64,000 nucleotides of DNA from Apibacter raozihei (GCF_004014855.1 NZ_CP034930.1:1961716-2025715); one strand, 5' to 3'. Numbered from the stretch's first letter, positions 1 through 9,496 are shown. Notes: generated from the sequence alone by a model not told the origin. Translations and numbers: made by a program.

Positions 1-801
1 AATAATACATCTCAAAATAAATCACTGGTTCAGATTCTGGGACTAGATGCTTTTTCATTGTTTAAAAACTATAAGATGATGTTGTTTTTCCTGTTTAGTA
101 TGTTTTTAGGCGCAGCATTGCAGCTAACCAATGCATATGGAGATACATTTTTGTCTGATTTTGGATTAATAGGAGAATACCAAAACTCTTTGATAGTAAG
201 ATATTCTACACTTATTATGTCAATATCTCAGATTTCAGAAACCATGTTCATACTAGCCATTCCTTTTTTTCTTAAAAAATTCGGGATTAAAAATGTTATG
301 CTTATTAGTATGGTGGCCTGGGTTTTTCGTTTTGGATTATTTGCATTTGGTGATCCTACTCAGGGACTGTGGATGCTACTATTGTCGTGTATAGTCTATG
401 GTATGGCATTTGATTTCTTTAATGTTTCAGGTTCACTTTTTGTTGAATCAACGACTAATGCTAAGATAAGATCTAGTGCTCAAGGTTTATTTATGATGAT
501 GACTAATGGATTTGGTGCGATATTCGGAAGTTTGATTAGTGGATTTATAATTCAAAAGTTTTTTACTTTAGAATTTACACAGGTAAATGATTTGCTTTCA
601 TACTTACATACAGATTTGAACAATCCAGCTATTAAAAATCTCTTATCAGGAAATGAATTCGGAGAAAATGGTATTTTGAAAAATCCCGTTGAAATAAAAG
701 AATGGAAAAATATATGGATTACGTTTGCCTCTTATTCTCTAATTGTAGCCGTATTGTTTGCTGTACTCTTTAAGCATAAGCATAAACCGCAGGATCAATA
801 A
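1..801 (+). CDS. Nucleoside:H+ symporter (NupG-type MFS), C-terminal part
   Basis: The reading frame is open from base 1, so the start lies outside the window and the TTG at 58 is only an internal codon. The visible 266 residues are mostly hydrophobic, with about six membrane segments, a long soluble loop before the last one and a lysine/histidine-rich cytoplasmic end. The pattern around the LQLTNAYGD segment and the long loop resembles Bacteroidota permeases of the NupG/XapB family, which import nucleosides with protons through the inner membrane. The gene converges on the PAP2-tatA pair with only 13 bases between the stops. Family assignment is by resemblance of the C-terminal half only; another MFS permease is possible. 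Confidence 0.7.
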   Translation, partial: NNTSQNKSLVQILGLDAFSLFKNYKMMLFFLFSMFLGAALQLTNAYGDTFLSDFGLIGEYQNSLIVRYSTLIMSISQISETMFILAIPFFLKKFGIKNVMLISMVAWVFRFGLFAFGDPTQGLWMLLLSCIVYGMAFDFFNVSGSLFVESTTNAKIRSSAQGLFMMMTNGFGAIFGSLISGFIIQKFFTLEFTQVNDLLSYLHTDLNNPAIKNLLSGNEFGENGILKNPVEIKEWKNIWITFASYSLIVAVLFAVLFKHKHKPQDQ

Positions 802-814
802 ACAAAATAATTGG

Positions 815-1372
815 TTAAGGTTTTATAATAAATTTTTGTGATTTACTAAATAACCATCCGATAAGGATTCCTACCAATATACCTGTTATAATATCCAATG
901 GGAAGTGCACTCCCACATAAATTCTGCTGTATGAAACTAATGCAGCCCACGAGAAAAATAAATAAGTAGAATATTTGTGTTGCTTCTTAAATAAAGATGA
1001 AAGATAAACTGCTAAACCAAATGAATTTGCTGCATGGGCAGAAAAAAAACAATAATTACCTCTGCATCTATCAATAACTAATCGGAAAAGTCCATCAATT
1101 TCCTGATTTTTACATGGTCTTGGACGTTTTATCCAATGTTTAATTAATGAAGCAAAATTATCTGTAATTAAAATCATTAAGCCAATACTTAAGCCAATTA
1201 AGAGTGCCTTTTTCCATCCAAATTTTTCTATTACTATAATAAAAATCATTAGATAGACTGGTATCCAATAGTATTCATTGGTCATAAATAACCAGAATTG
1301 ATCAAAGTTGGAACTTCCCAGATTATTTAAGAATAGGAATAGCTCAGTATCCCAACGTACAAATGTATTCAT
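815..1372 (-). CDS. PAP2-family membrane phosphatase
   Basis: This 185-residue integral membrane protein carries all three parts of the PAP2 phosphatase signature: KHWIKRPRP (K-x6-RP), a FSAHAANS block where most relatives have PSGH, and SRIYVGVHFPLD (SR-x5-H-x3-D). The family dephosphorylates lipid phosphates such as undecaprenyl pyrophosphate, phosphatidic acid or phosphatidylglycerophosphate with the active site on the periplasmic face. About five membrane segments surround the motifs. The ATG lies two bases past the stop of the upstream tatA gene, so the two are co-transcribed. The substrate cannot be told from the sequence. Confidence 0.85.
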   Translation of the reverse strand: MNTFVRWDTELFLFLNNLGSSNFDQFWLFMTNEYYWIPVYLMIFIIVIEKFGWKKALLIGLSIGLMILITDNFASLIKHWIKRPRPCKNQEIDGLFRLVIDRCRGNYCFFSAHAANSFGLAVYLSSLFKKQHKYSTYLFFSWAALVSYSRIYVGVHFPLDIITGILVGILIGWLFSKSQKFIIKP

Positions 1373-1374
1373 AG

Positions 1375-1665
1375 TTATCTTTTTACCGGGCCGTCAAAAG
1401 AATCATCCAGCATGTCATCAACGGTATTTTTGGAATCCTGTATAGTTTCTTCCATTGTATTTTTCGCCTCTTGTATTTCATCCTCAATTTCTTTAACAGC
1501 ACCGCTCTCTTCAATTTGAGACATCACTTCTCTTTTTATATTATCAGTAGCATCTTTCATGGCTCTAACACCTTGGCCTAAGCCACGGGCAATTTCTGGA
1601 ATTTTATCTGGACCGAATAACAATACGGCTACAAAAATAATGACAATAATTTCTCCGAAACTCAC
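1375..1665 (-). CDS. tatA: Twin-arginine translocase subunit TatA/TatB-type
   Basis: The 96-residue protein has the standard Tat architecture: a short N-terminal membrane helix (about residues 4-17), the FGPDKIPE hinge, an amphipathic helix (about 21-45) and a charged acidic tail. TatA forms the pore-like assembly that moves folded proteins with RR signal peptides across the inner membrane. The FGP hinge is shared by TatA and TatB, so the subunit name is a choice. Bacteroidota commonly have TatA-like proteins and TatC encoded apart, and no tatC is visible here. A TAACTTTG element (1692-1685, minus strand) about 20 bases upstream looks like its -7 box, but no clear -33 partner was found. Confidence 0.85.
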   Translation of the reverse strand: MSFGEIIVIIFVAVLLFGPDKIPEIARGLGQGVRAMKDATDNIKREVMSQIEESGAVKEIEDEIQEAKNTMEETIQDSKNTVDDMLDDSFDGPVKR

Positions 1666-1752
1666 AATTTGAATTTTATTTTTACAAAGTTACATTTTCT
1701 AAATTATATATAAATGCACATAGTTTAAAATTATTAACTAGCTATAAATAAA

Positions 1753-1780
1753 AAAGGACTCAATATCAATTGAGTCCTTT
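1753..1780 (-). terminator. Rho-independent terminator after secDF
   Basis: A 12-bp perfect stem (AAAGGACTCAAT with ATTGAGTCCTTT) encloses a 4-base loop. Read on the minus strand it is followed by a T-rich run, and it lies 22 bases beyond the secDF stop. Confidence 0.85.
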
Positions 1781-1801
1781 GTTTATAATCTAGTATTAAT
1801 A

Positions 1802-4663
1802 TTAGTTTTTTGCTAATTTAGGTTCCGTTTCTTTATCATAACTATATTTAGTTAAATCATAAGAAAGAGCCGAAGCTATATAAATGGAAGAATACATACC
1901 AAATGTAAATCCTAAAAATAAAGCAAACATAAATCCTTGTAAGCTTTCACCTCCAAAGAAGAAAATTATTACAGTTACCATAATGGTGGAAACCCCCGTG
2001 TTAATAGTTCTTCCTAAAGTATGATTAATAGCATCATTATACAATTCTTCCAGAGTCATCAGGTGATGAACGTTATTTCTTTTATTTTCTCGGATCCTAT
2101 CAAATACAATTACTGTATCATTAATAGAGTAACCAATAATAGTAAGAATAGCAGCTATAAAAGATTGATCTATTTCTACAGAAAACGGTATAATTTTAAC
2201 CCAGCTAAGTACTGAGAATACACCCATTACTATTACAGAGTCGTGTAGTAAAGATATAACAGCACCTGTAGACATTTGCCAGTTTCTAAATCTGACAAGA
2301 ATATAAATAAATATACCTCCTAAAGCTATGGATACAGCAATAATTCCACTTCTGACTATTCCGCTGGCAACAGTTGGTCCAACCTCAGAAGCTGATTGAA
2401 TACCATACGGAGATCCTTTAACAAAATTATCTTTAGAATAGTTGGCAGGTAAAAAACTTTTAAGACCTTCATATAATTTTTCTCTTATTACAACATCTAT
2501 ATTCGGATCGTTACTATCCATACCGTATTTAGTTGTAATTCTTACCTGATTACTTTCCCCGTATTGTTTTGCATTAATATTATTAGATTCTCCGTTCTTT
2601 ACAAAAAGTTTTTCTAAAGAATTTGAAATTTCTTCAGGATGAATATTTTTTTCCAGCTTGATTACATATGTTCTACCTCCCGTATAATCTACCCCTTTGT
2701 CAAAACCTTTAGTAAAGATTGATGCAATAGCAATTATCATTAAAATGAATGAAAAAATGTAAGCAAATTTTCTTTTTTCCATCCATTTGAAATGAACATT
2801 AGTAAACCAGTTTTTTGTTATGTTAGTAGTTAAAGAGAAAGTTTTCCCTTTATCCATAGCGCCATAAATAAGCATTCCGGTTATAAATATTGCAGTAAAT
2901 AAAGTACAGAATATACCGATAACTAAAGTAACAGCAAATCCTTTGATAGGACCGGTGCTGAACAGCAAAACTATACCAACGATAAGGGTAGTAAGGTTTC
3001 CGTCAATGATGGCAGCCAGCGCATGCTTTTGACCTTCCATGAAGGCTTGTTTTAACGGTTTACCCAATCGTAATTCTTCCTTGACCCTTTCAAATATAAT
3101 AATGTTCGCATCTACTGCCATGGCCATAGATAGAACGATACCTGCAATACCCGGAAGAGTGAGGACAGCTCCTGTAGAAGCCATAATTCCGATTAAGAAA
3201 AATAAATTTATTATTAAGGCAATATTTGCGTATAAACCAGCTTTACCATAGTAAAATAGCATCCATGCTAAAATAAATACATAAGAAACAACAATAGATA
3301 ATAAACCATTGTTAATGGATTGTTGACCTAAAGTTGGACCTACGATTTCAGATTGAATAATTTTAGCTTTGGCTGGTAAGTTTCCGGATTTTAGTACGTC
3401 TACTAAGTCATTTGCTTCCTGTTCACTAAAATTACCGCTGATTATGGACTGCCCGTTAGGAATTTCAGTATTGACATTTGGTGCGGTATATACAACTTCA
3501 TCTAATACTACTGCTATAGGTTTTCCAATATTTCTTTTAGTAAGATCTTTCCAGGTTACTGCACTTTCTGGACTCATCTGCATACTGATTTGTATACGGT
3601 TAAATTGGTCGAAAGTTATATGAGCTTCCGTTACAGCTCCAACTAAAGGTGCTTTGTTATTTTTTGTACCTCTTATAGCATATAATTCTAATTCGTTAGG
3701 AAAACGAGAATCCGGTTTTGAAGCCCATAGGAATTTAGAATATTTTAATGATACAGGTAATAATTTTTTAGCTTTATCTGAGAAAATTATTTGATTAACA
3801 GCAGCTGTATCCTGAATTTTAGCAACAGCTACAGCATTTGAACGGTTAGATGGAGCTAATAACGCAGATAATTTATTATTTGCAATTTTTTGATTAGCAT
3901 CCATTAAATAAGCCCAGACTGAAGCTTGATCAAAAACTTCCCAAAACTCAAGTCTTGCTGAAGTTTGTAAAAGTTTTTTAACACGATCTGCATCTGTTAC
4001 TCCGGGTAGTTCAACTAAAATTCTACCGGTTCCGGGAACCCTTGCAATGTTAGGCTCATCAATATTTAGTTTTTTTATACGAGCTCTAATTACATCAATA
4101 GCTTTATTGACTTTAGACTCGACAACACCGGAAATATATTTTTCTACATTAGCATCAGAAGTGTTATACTGAATTTGTCCGGATAAATCTTTTGTCCCGA
4201 AAACATCAGGAGAAGATAATTTTAAATCAGGTTGCCCTAATTCTTTTTTAGCCGATTCAAAAGCCTTGAAAAAGTTAGATGTATAGGTTGCATTAGATTT
4301 GACTTCCTGAGAAGTTGCAATATCCAGTGCTTTTCTGAATACAGGATTTTCAGAATTGTCTGCTAAATCTAAAAGTAAATCTTTTTCAGAAATTTCAAGC
4401 AATAAATTTAAACCTCCTTTAAGGTCTAATCCAAGCTTCATTTCTTTCTTTTTAGCATCGAAATAATTTAATTTAACAATTCCTAGATTCAGTGTGTCTT
4501 TAGCTAATTTCTCAAGCTCTGTTCTTTTACTGGCCTCAGTTCCGTTAGATAAACTATTTGCTTTAGATTCAATACGGTTAACATAAAATGTCGGAAATAA
4601 TTCCGCCAGACAAATTAACGAAAGAACAATAGCAAAAAATTTAACAAATCCTTTTCCTTTCAT
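1802..4663 (-). CDS. secDF: Fused protein translocase subunit SecDF
   Basis: SecD and SecF are usually separate proteins; here one 953-residue chain carries both, as is common in Bacteroidota. The first half has an N-terminal membrane helix, the LGLDLKGGLNLLLE motif of SecD, a large periplasmic P1 domain, and a six-helix RND-type block with VDANIIIFER. The second half repeats the layout as SecF, with GFDKGVDYTGGRTYV and the SINDTVIVFDRIREN motif. The complex sits with SecYEG and uses the proton gradient to pull secreted proteins across the inner membrane. It is monocistronic, with a promoter at 4734-4704 and a terminator at 1780-1753. Confidence 0.97.
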   Translation of the reverse strand: MKGKGFVKFFAIVLSLICLAELFPTFYVNRIESKANSLSNGTEASKRTELEKLAKDTLNLGIVKLNYFDAKKKEMKLGLDLKGGLNLLLEISEKDLLLDLADNSENPVFRKALDIATSQEVKSNATYTSNFFKAFESAKKELGQPDLKLSSPDVFGTKDLSGQIQYNTSDANVEKYISGVVESKVNKAIDVIRARIKKLNIDEPNIARVPGTGRILVELPGVTDADRVKKLLQTSARLEFWEVFDQASVWAYLMDANQKIANNKLSALLAPSNRSNAVAVAKIQDTAAVNQIIFSDKAKKLLPVSLKYSKFLWASKPDSRFPNELELYAIRGTKNNKAPLVGAVTEAHITFDQFNRIQISMQMSPESAVTWKDLTKRNIGKPIAVVLDEVVYTAPNVNTEIPNGQSIISGNFSEQEANDLVDVLKSGNLPAKAKIIQSEIVGPTLGQQSINNGLLSIVVSYVFILAWMLFYYGKAGLYANIALIINLFFLIGIMASTGAVLTLPGIAGIVLSMAMAVDANIIIFERVKEELRLGKPLKQAFMEGQKHALAAIIDGNLTTLIVGIVLLFSTGPIKGFAVTLVIGIFCTLFTAIFITGMLIYGAMDKGKTFSLTTNITKNWFTNVHFKWMEKRKFAYIFSFILMIIAIASIFTKGFDKGVDYTGGRTYVIKLEKNIHPEEISNSLEKLFVKNGESNNINAKQYGESNQVRITTKYGMDSNDPNIDVVIREKLYEGLKSFLPANYSKDNFVKGSPYGIQSASEVGPTVASGIVRSGIIAVSIALGGIFIYILVRFRNWQMSTGAVISLLHDSVIVMGVFSVLSWVKIIPFSVEIDQSFIAAILTIIGYSINDTVIVFDRIRENKRNNVHHLMTLEELYNDAINHTLGRTINTGVSTIMVTVIIFFFGGESLQGFMFALFLGFTFGMYSSIYIASALSYDLTKYSYDKETEPKLAKN

Positions 4664-4703
4664 TGTGAAATTTTAATATGTATAATATTTTTATTTTAGT
4701 CTG

Positions 4704-4734
4704 CAAATATAGCAGACTATTTCATGTCAGCCAA
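4704..4734 (-). promoter_or_regulatory. Bacteroidota-type promoter for secDF
   Basis: On the minus strand TTG (4734-4732), a 20-base spacer and TATATTTG (4711-4704) match the Flavobacteriia -33/-7 consensus TTG-N19-TAnnTTTG. The secDF ATG follows 41 bases downstream. Confidence 0.7.
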
Positions 4735-4825
4735 TTATTTATAAGTTTTTTTTATACTGCTTTATAAATAAATAAGGAGGAATATTAACTCAATGTTAAA
4801 TGAATTAAAAAAAATAATATTTGTA

Positions 4826-4855
4826 TTTGAAAAATCATATCCATTTATATATTTG
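4826..4855 (+). promoter_or_regulatory. Promoter for the sua5-cca operon; fixes the sua5 start
   Basis: TTTG (4826-4829), 18 bases, then TATATTTG (4848-4855). Transcription should begin near 4862, so the in-frame TTG at 4821 lies upstream of the message and the ATG at 4872 must be the start. Confidence 0.75.
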
Positions 4856-4871
4856 CATTTTTAATTTTATA

Positions 4872-5432
4872 ATGAAGGAAGAAATAGAAAGAGCAGTTGA
4901 AGTCTTAAAACAAGGAGGAATTATTCTTTACCCTACAGATACAATATGGGGTATAGGCTGCGATGCTACTAATGAGGAAGCTGTAAATAAAATATATAAA
5001 TTAAAAAATCGGGAGAAGGGTAAAAACTTAATACTATTGGTTGAGAATGAAAGACGGTTGCAAAACATTGTTGAAGTACCTACATTAGCCTGGGATTTAA
5101 TTGATATGTCCGAAAAACCGTTAACTATTGTTTATGATAACCCTAAAAATTTACCTCCAAACTTAATATCTGAGAATAATACAATAGGAATAAGACTCAC
5201 TAAAGATGAATTTTGTAAGAAATTAATATCTAAGTTAAATAAACCGTTAGTGTCTACTTCAGCTAACTTAAGTGGACAGCCATCTCCGGAAAAATTTGAC
5301 TCAATTTCAAGTAAAATTTTGGAAGGTGTGGATTATATAATAAATTTGCGCCGTGAAGAAAAAAGTTTGTACCCGGGATCTTCGGTAATACAACTTTCTG
5401 TAGATGGAAAAATTAAGATAATAAGAGAATAA
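4872..5432 (+). CDS. sua5: L-threonylcarbamoyladenylate synthase (Sua5/YrdC/YciO)
   Basis: This enzyme makes threonylcarbamoyl-AMP from threonine, bicarbonate and ATP, the first step of the t6A37 modification of ANN-decoding tRNAs. The 186-residue product is a single YrdC domain: the GGIILYPTDTIWGIGCD start, the KNREKGKNLILLV substrate-binding stretch and the STSANLSG motif near the C-terminus are all intact. It lacks the extra C-terminal domain of long Sua5 proteins. The ATG at 4872 was chosen because the promoter at 4826-4855 excludes the upstream TTG. It leads an operon of tRNA-related genes, with cca starting 15 bases after its stop. Confidence 0.93.
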   Translation: MKEEIERAVEVLKQGGIILYPTDTIWGIGCDATNEEAVNKIYKLKNREKGKNLILLVENERRLQNIVEVPTLAWDLIDMSEKPLTIVYDNPKNLPPNLISENNTIGIRLTKDEFCKKLISKLNKPLVSTSANLSGQPSPEKFDSISSKILEGVDYIINLRREEKSLYPGSSVIQLSVDGKIKIIRE

Positions 5433-5447
5433 GAGAATAAATATTTC

Positions 5448-6866
5448 ATGGATTTAACTCAGGCTATACAAGCACCTATATTTAAACAGCTATCAAAAAT
5501 TGCAAGTGAAAAAAAGCAAAGAACTTTTGTCATTGGTGGTTTTGTTCGTGATTATTTATTAGGTAATACTGAGGCTGAAGATATTGATATAGTTACTGAA
5601 GGAAGTGGAATAGAATTAGCTACTATTTTAGCTGAAACTTATAAGCCTAGACCTAAGGTTTCCTATTTTAAGCGTTTCGGTACCGCTATGGTCAATATAA
5701 AAAATTGCGATATTGAATTTGTAGGTGCCCGTAAGGAAAGTTATACTCCCGACAGTCGTAAGCCTTTTGTGGAAAACGGAACTATAGAAGATGATCAAAA
5801 AAGAAGAGATTTTACAATAAATGCCTTAGCAATAAGTCTAAATGAAGATGATTACGGAATGCTTATTGATCCGTTTAATGGATTAAATGATTTAAATAAC
5901 AAGATTATTCGTACACCCCTAGATTCTGATATAACTTATTCTGACGATCCTCTTCGTATGATTAGAGCTATTCGTTTTGCTACAAGATTAGGTTTCCAAA
6001 TTGAAGAAAAATCATTCGAAGCTATAAGAAGGAATGCCGTACGTTTTGATATTCTTTCCAAAGAAAGAGTTGCAGATGAATTTAATAAGATAATGATGAC
6101 TCCTCAGCCAGGTATAGGACTTAAATTGTTATTCGAAGCAGGGCTTCTGGAAAGATTTTTGCCGGAACTTACCGATTTGCAGGGAATTGAAGAGATTGAA
6201 GGACAGAAGCATAAAGATAATTTTTTTCATACATTGGAGGTAGTGGATAATATAAGTCAAACAACTGATAATTTATGGTTACGTTGGGCGGCATTACTTC
6301 ATGACATTGGTAAAGCAAGAACTAAGCGTTTTGATAAAAAAATAGGTTGGACTTTTCATTCCCATGAATTTGTTGGTAGCAAAATGGTAGTTACTATATT
6401 TAAAAGATTAAAGTTACCTCTGGGCGATTCTCTCAAATATGTCCAGAAACTAGTACAATATAGTTCCAGACCAATATCGTTAATTACCGATGATGCCACT
6501 GATAGCGCATTAAGACGTTTACTTTTTGATTCCGGGGATGATATGGAAGATTTGTTTCTTTTGTGTAAAGCAGATATCACGACAAAGAATGAAAAAAAAC
6601 AGGCTCAATTTAAAAAGAACTTTGAATACGTAGAGCGAAAGATTAAGGAAGTAGAAGAAAAAGATAAAATACGAAATTTTCAACCTCCTATCTCAGGAAA
6701 TGACATAATGAATACATTTGAAATTTTAGAAGGAAAACAAATAGGAATAATCAAAGAAGCGATAAAAGAAGCAATATTAGAAGGAGTTATAAAAAATGAG
6801 TATAAAAATTCATTCGATTATATGTTAGAATTAGGAAAAAAATTAAATTTGAAACAAAAAAACTAA
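5448..6866 (+). CDS. cca: CCA tRNA nucleotidyltransferase with HD domain
   Basis: The N-terminal poly(A)-polymerase-type head has GGFVRDYLLG and the metal-binding DIDIV pair, followed by RRDFTINALA and DPLRMIRAIRFATRLGF, the classic order in class II CCA-adding enzymes. An HD phosphohydrolase domain follows, with LLHDIGKARTK around residue 285. The enzyme adds or repairs the 3'-CCA end of tRNA in the cytoplasm; the HD part in relatives has phosphatase or phosphodiesterase activity. Its 472-residue length is normal for the Bacteroidota HD-containing form. It lies between sua5 and the pRiA4b-like gene with short gaps of 15 and 7 bases, indicating one transcript. Confidence 0.93.
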   Translation: MDLTQAIQAPIFKQLSKIASEKKQRTFVIGGFVRDYLLGNTEAEDIDIVTEGSGIELATILAETYKPRPKVSYFKRFGTAMVNIKNCDIEFVGARKESYTPDSRKPFVENGTIEDDQKRRDFTINALAISLNEDDYGMLIDPFNGLNDLNNKIIRTPLDSDITYSDDPLRMIRAIRFATRLGFQIEEKSFEAIRRNAVRFDILSKERVADEFNKIMMTPQPGIGLKLLFEAGLLERFLPELTDLQGIEEIEGQKHKDNFFHTLEVVDNISQTTDNLWLRWAALLHDIGKARTKRFDKKIGWTFHSHEFVGSKMVVTIFKRLKLPLGDSLKYVQKLVQYSSRPISLITDDATDSALRRLLFDSGDDMEDLFLLCKADITTKNEKKQAQFKKNFEYVERKIKEVEEKDKIRNFQPPISGNDIMNTFEILEGKQIGIIKEAIKEAILEGVIKNEYKNSFDYMLELGKKLNLKQKN

Positions 6867-6873
6867 ACTCAGT

Positions 6874-7443
6874 ATGATTTATAAAATTAGAGTAATCCTT
6901 GAAACCGAAGATGACGTTTTTCGGGATATTGAGATTAAAGAATTACAAACTTTGTGGAATTTGTATGAAGGTATTAAAAGCGCTTTCAGTTTACAAGGAG
7001 ATGAGTTAGCTTCATTTTATAAATCTGACGGAAACTGGAACCAGGGGCAAGAGGTTCCTTTAGAGGATATGTCAGATGAAGGTGATGGGGAAACAATGTC
7101 TGATGTTTATATCAAAGAAGCTTTTTCAAAAGTAGGAGACCGAATGCTTTTCGTTTACGACTTTATGAAAATGTGGTCATTTTATGTAGAATTACTGGAT
7201 ATAGTTGATAAAAAAGCTATAGGGAATTACCCTCTGACTGTATACAGATTTGGGAAAATGCCATTGAAAGCTCCAGATAAAAAATTCTCTTTATCTCCAG
7301 ATATAGATGATTTTGGAGGAGTGGATGATGTAGATCTTGATATCAAATTTGAAGATGAAACAGAAACGTTTGATGATGAAGAAGAAGATACTTACGAAAA
7401 TCATGATGCTGAAGCCATTTCTGATGAAGATGATGAAGATTAA
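6874..7443 (+). CDS. Plasmid pRiA4b ORF-3-like protein
   Basis: The first 140 residues resemble the PRiA4_ORF3 (IS1096 passenger TnpR-like) domain: an opening beta strand (YKIRVILE), a WNLYEGIKSAF helix, a FYKSDGNW loop and the conserved GDRMLFVYDF-MW stretch. The last 45 residues are almost entirely aspartate and glutamate. Despite the family name, nothing mobile is nearby; in Flavobacteriia such genes sit in housekeeping operons. It starts 7 bases after the cca stop and is followed by two hairpins. The molecular function is unknown; a nucleic-acid or tRNA-related role is only a guess from the operon. Confidence 0.75.
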   Translation: MIYKIRVILETEDDVFRDIEIKELQTLWNLYEGIKSAFSLQGDELASFYKSDGNWNQGQEVPLEDMSDEGDGETMSDVYIKEAFSKVGDRMLFVYDFMKMWSFYVELLDIVDKKAIGNYPLTVYRFGKMPLKAPDKKFSLSPDIDDFGGVDDVDLDIKFEDETETFDDEEEDTYENHDAEAISDEDDED

Positions 7444-7484
7444 AAAATAGAAATAACTTTTATTATAAAAGTTATTAAATCAAA

Positions 7485-7517
7485 TAAAAAAGCTGCTAAT
7501 TGATTAGCAGCTTTTTT
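7485..7517. terminator. Bidirectional terminator between the sua5 operon and accC
   Basis: A 15-bp stem (AAAAAAGCTGCTAAT paired with ATTAGCAGCTTTTTT) has a two-base gap at its tip and is flanked by A and T tracts on both sides, so it can end transcripts from both convergent units. A second hairpin at 7452-7476 (AATAACTTTT/AAAAGTTATT) lies just upstream on the plus strand. Confidence 0.85.
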
Positions 7518-7538
7518 ATTTTAAATATATTTTTAAAT

Positions 7539-8894
7539 TTAATGATTGTTATAATTTTCATCAAGTATAAAATCTTCCATAAATTTAGTCGTGTAATTAC
7601 CGTCAATAAAATTAGAATCTTCCATTAATTGTTTATGAAGAGGTATAGTTGTTTTAACACCCTCAATATAAAATTCATCAAGAGCTCTTTTCATTTTAAG
7701 TATTGCCTCATCTCTGGTTGGAGCAGTAACAATAAGCTTAGCAATCATAGAGTCGTAAAATGGAGGTATTTTATAACCGGAGTATACATGAGTATCTATA
7801 CGTACACCATTTCCTCCAGGAATATTCAGTCCGGTAATGGCTCCTGGGGAAGGTCTGAAGTCATTATAAGGATCTTCAGCATTTATTCTGCATTCAATAG
7901 AGTGAAGTTTAGGGTAAAAACTATGTTTCGGAACTTTTGTTCCCCCTGCTAATTCAATTTGAAGTCTTATAAGATCCAGATCGGTTATTTGTTCAGTAAT
8001 TGGATGTTCCACCTGAATACGGGTATTCATTTCCATAAAATAGAAATTACGGTGTTTATCAACTAAAAATTCAATAGTACCTACACCTTCATAACCGATA
8101 TATTCAGCTGCTTTTATAGCCGCTTTACCCATCTCTTCACGAAGTTCATCAGTCATGAAAGGGGAAGGAGTTTCTTCGGTTAATTTTTGATGCCTTCTTT
8201 GTACAGAACAATCTCTTTCAGATAAGTGAATAGCTTTTCCATATTTATCTCCGGCAATTTGAATTTCTATATGTCTGGGTTCTTCAATAAGTTTTTCCAT
8301 GTACATACCACCGTTACCAAAAGCAGCTTCGGCTTCCTGAACAGCAGATTCCCATGATTTAGTAAGGTCTTCCTCTTTCCAGATAGCACGCATACCTTTT
8401 CCACCACCACCTGCTGTTGCTTTAATCATCACAGGATAACCAATTTCTTTCGCTATCTTTTTAGCTTCTTCGTAAGACCCGATAAGTCCTTCAGAACCAG
8501 GAACGGTAGGAACTCCAGCTTCTTTCATTGTTGCTTTTGCTGAAGCTTTATCACCCATTCTATCAATATTTTCAGGTGTAGCACCTATAAATTTAATTCC
8601 CATTTTTTGGCAGGATCTGGAAAAATTTGCATTTTCAGATAAGAATCCATACCCAGGATGTATTGCATCTGCATTGGTTATTTCAGCTGCAGCCAAAATA
8701 TTTAATGGGTTTAAATAAGAATTTTTACTGGCCGCAGGACCAATACAAACTACTTCATCTGCAAATCGAAGATGCAGACTTTGAGCATCAGCAGTAGAAT
8801 AAACAGCAACAGTTTTTATTCCCATTTCTTTAGCAGTCCTGAGAATTCGCATAGCAATTTCCCCTCTGTTTGCAATCAGAATTTTCTTAAACAT
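7539..8894 (-). CDS. accC: Acetyl-CoA carboxylase, biotin carboxylase subunit
   Basis: AccC carboxylates the biotin on AccB using ATP and bicarbonate, the first half-reaction of malonyl-CoA formation for fatty acid synthesis. The 451-residue chain starts with the Rossmann-like [14 protein letters not shown], contains the ATP-grasp glycine loop GGGGKGM near residue 165, the [11 protein letters not shown] active-site block near 290 and the usual C-terminal domain. It lies 12 bases downstream of accB under the same promoter. The length and motifs are those of the stand-alone bacterial subunit. Confusion with a propionyl-CoA carboxylase subunit is unlikely because of the adjacent short AccB. Confidence 0.96.
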   Translation of the reverse strand: MFKKILIANRGEIAMRILRTAKEMGIKTVAVYSTADAQSLHLRFADEVVCIGPAASKNSYLNPLNILAAAEITNADAIHPGYGFLSENANFSRSCQKMGIKFIGATPENIDRMGDKASAKATMKEAGVPTVPGSEGLIGSYEEAKKIAKEIGYPVMIKATAGGGGKGMRAIWKEEDLTKSWESAVQEAEAAFGNGGMYMEKLIEEPRHIEIQIAGDKYGKAIHLSERDCSVQRRHQKLTEETPSPFMTDELREEMGKAAIKAAEYIGYEGVGTIEFLVDKHRNFYFMEMNTRIQVEHPITEQITDLDLIRLQIELAGGTKVPKHSFYPKLHSIECRINAEDPYNDFRPSPGAITGLNIPGGNGVRIDTHVYSGYKIPPFYDSMIAKLIVTAPTRDEAILKMKRALDEFYIEGVKTTIPLHKQLMEDSNFIDGNYTTKFMEDFILDENYNNH

Positions 8895-8906
8895 AAATCA
8901 ATAATT

Positions 8907-9380
8907 TTAAGATGGGTCTACTAAAAATAAAGGTTGATCGAATTCTACTGGAGAAGCATCATCTACTAAGATTTTAACAATCTTACCAGACACTTCTGAT
9001 TCTATTTCGTTAAATAATTTCATTGCTTCTATAACACAAACCACACTTCCTATGCTTACCGTATCTCCAACATTTGTAAAAACGCTTTTATCCGGTGATG
9101 GCTTTCTGTAGAAAGTTCCGATCATGGGTGATTTAATTGTTATATATTTAGAAGTATCTTCTGTAGAAGCAGGGACAGTGGCAGGAGCAGAAGGCTGTTC
9201 AGCCGGTGCAGAAACCTGTGGTAAAGATTGTATCTGTTGTTGAGAAACCGATGGGGTATAGACTACTGAACCATTATTGGTTTTTATTGAAATCTCAAAA
9301 TCCTCAGTTTTATAAGTTACTTCTGCAACATCAGATTTAGATACAAATCTTATTAAATTTTGAATGTCTTTAATGTCCAT
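8907..9380 (-). CDS. accB: Acetyl-CoA carboxylase biotin carboxyl carrier protein
   Basis: The 157-residue carrier has a short N-terminal helical region, an Ala/Pro/Ser/Gln-rich flexible linker (about residues 42-76) and a C-terminal biotinyl domain. The biotin-accepting lysine is K121 in the VIEAMKLFNEIE motif. It carries CO2 from AccC to the carboxyltransferase AccAD. Its own promoter at 9435-9405 and a terminator just upstream separate it from rpmF, so accB-accC forms a two-gene operon. Confidence 0.96.
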   Translation of the reverse strand: MDIKDIQNLIRFVSKSDVAEVTYKTEDFEISIKTNNGSVVYTPSVSQQQIQSLPQVSAPAEQPSAPATVPASTEDTSKYITIKSPMIGTFYRKPSPDKSVFTNVGDTVSIGSVVCVIEAMKLFNEIESEVSGKIVKILVDDASPVEFDQPLFLVDPS

Positions 9381-9404
9381 GAGCTAAAGCTTTTATTATT
9401 GTTT

Positions 9405-9435
9405 CAAATATAAAGTAAATTTGTTAATACACAAA
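9405..9435 (-). promoter_or_regulatory. Promoter for accB-accC
   Basis: On the minus strand TTTG (9435-9432), a 19-base spacer and TATATTTG (9412-9405) match the consensus fully. The accB ATG is 25 bases downstream. It lies directly beyond the rpmF terminator. Confidence 0.75.
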
Positions 9436-9437
9436 AA

Positions 9438-9465
9438 AACCATTTAACATATTAATTAAATGGTT
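9438..9465 (-). terminator. Terminator of the DUF177-rpmF transcript
   Basis: AACCATTTAA pairs with TTAAATGGTT across an 8-base loop, and on the minus strand seven T residues follow. It lies 32 bases beyond the rpmF stop. Confidence 0.75.
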
Positions 9466-9496
9466 ATATTTCTCAAATTGAATCAGTTAGATATTA

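Noticed and set aside
4821..4871. Extended start of sua5 at a TTG
   Set aside because: The added 17 residues are not expected for the family and the TTG lies inside the promoter.
6874..7443. Reading the pRiA4b ORF-3-like gene as part of an IS or plasmid remnant
   Set aside because: No transposase, inverted repeats or composition change is present; the gene is in a normal operon.
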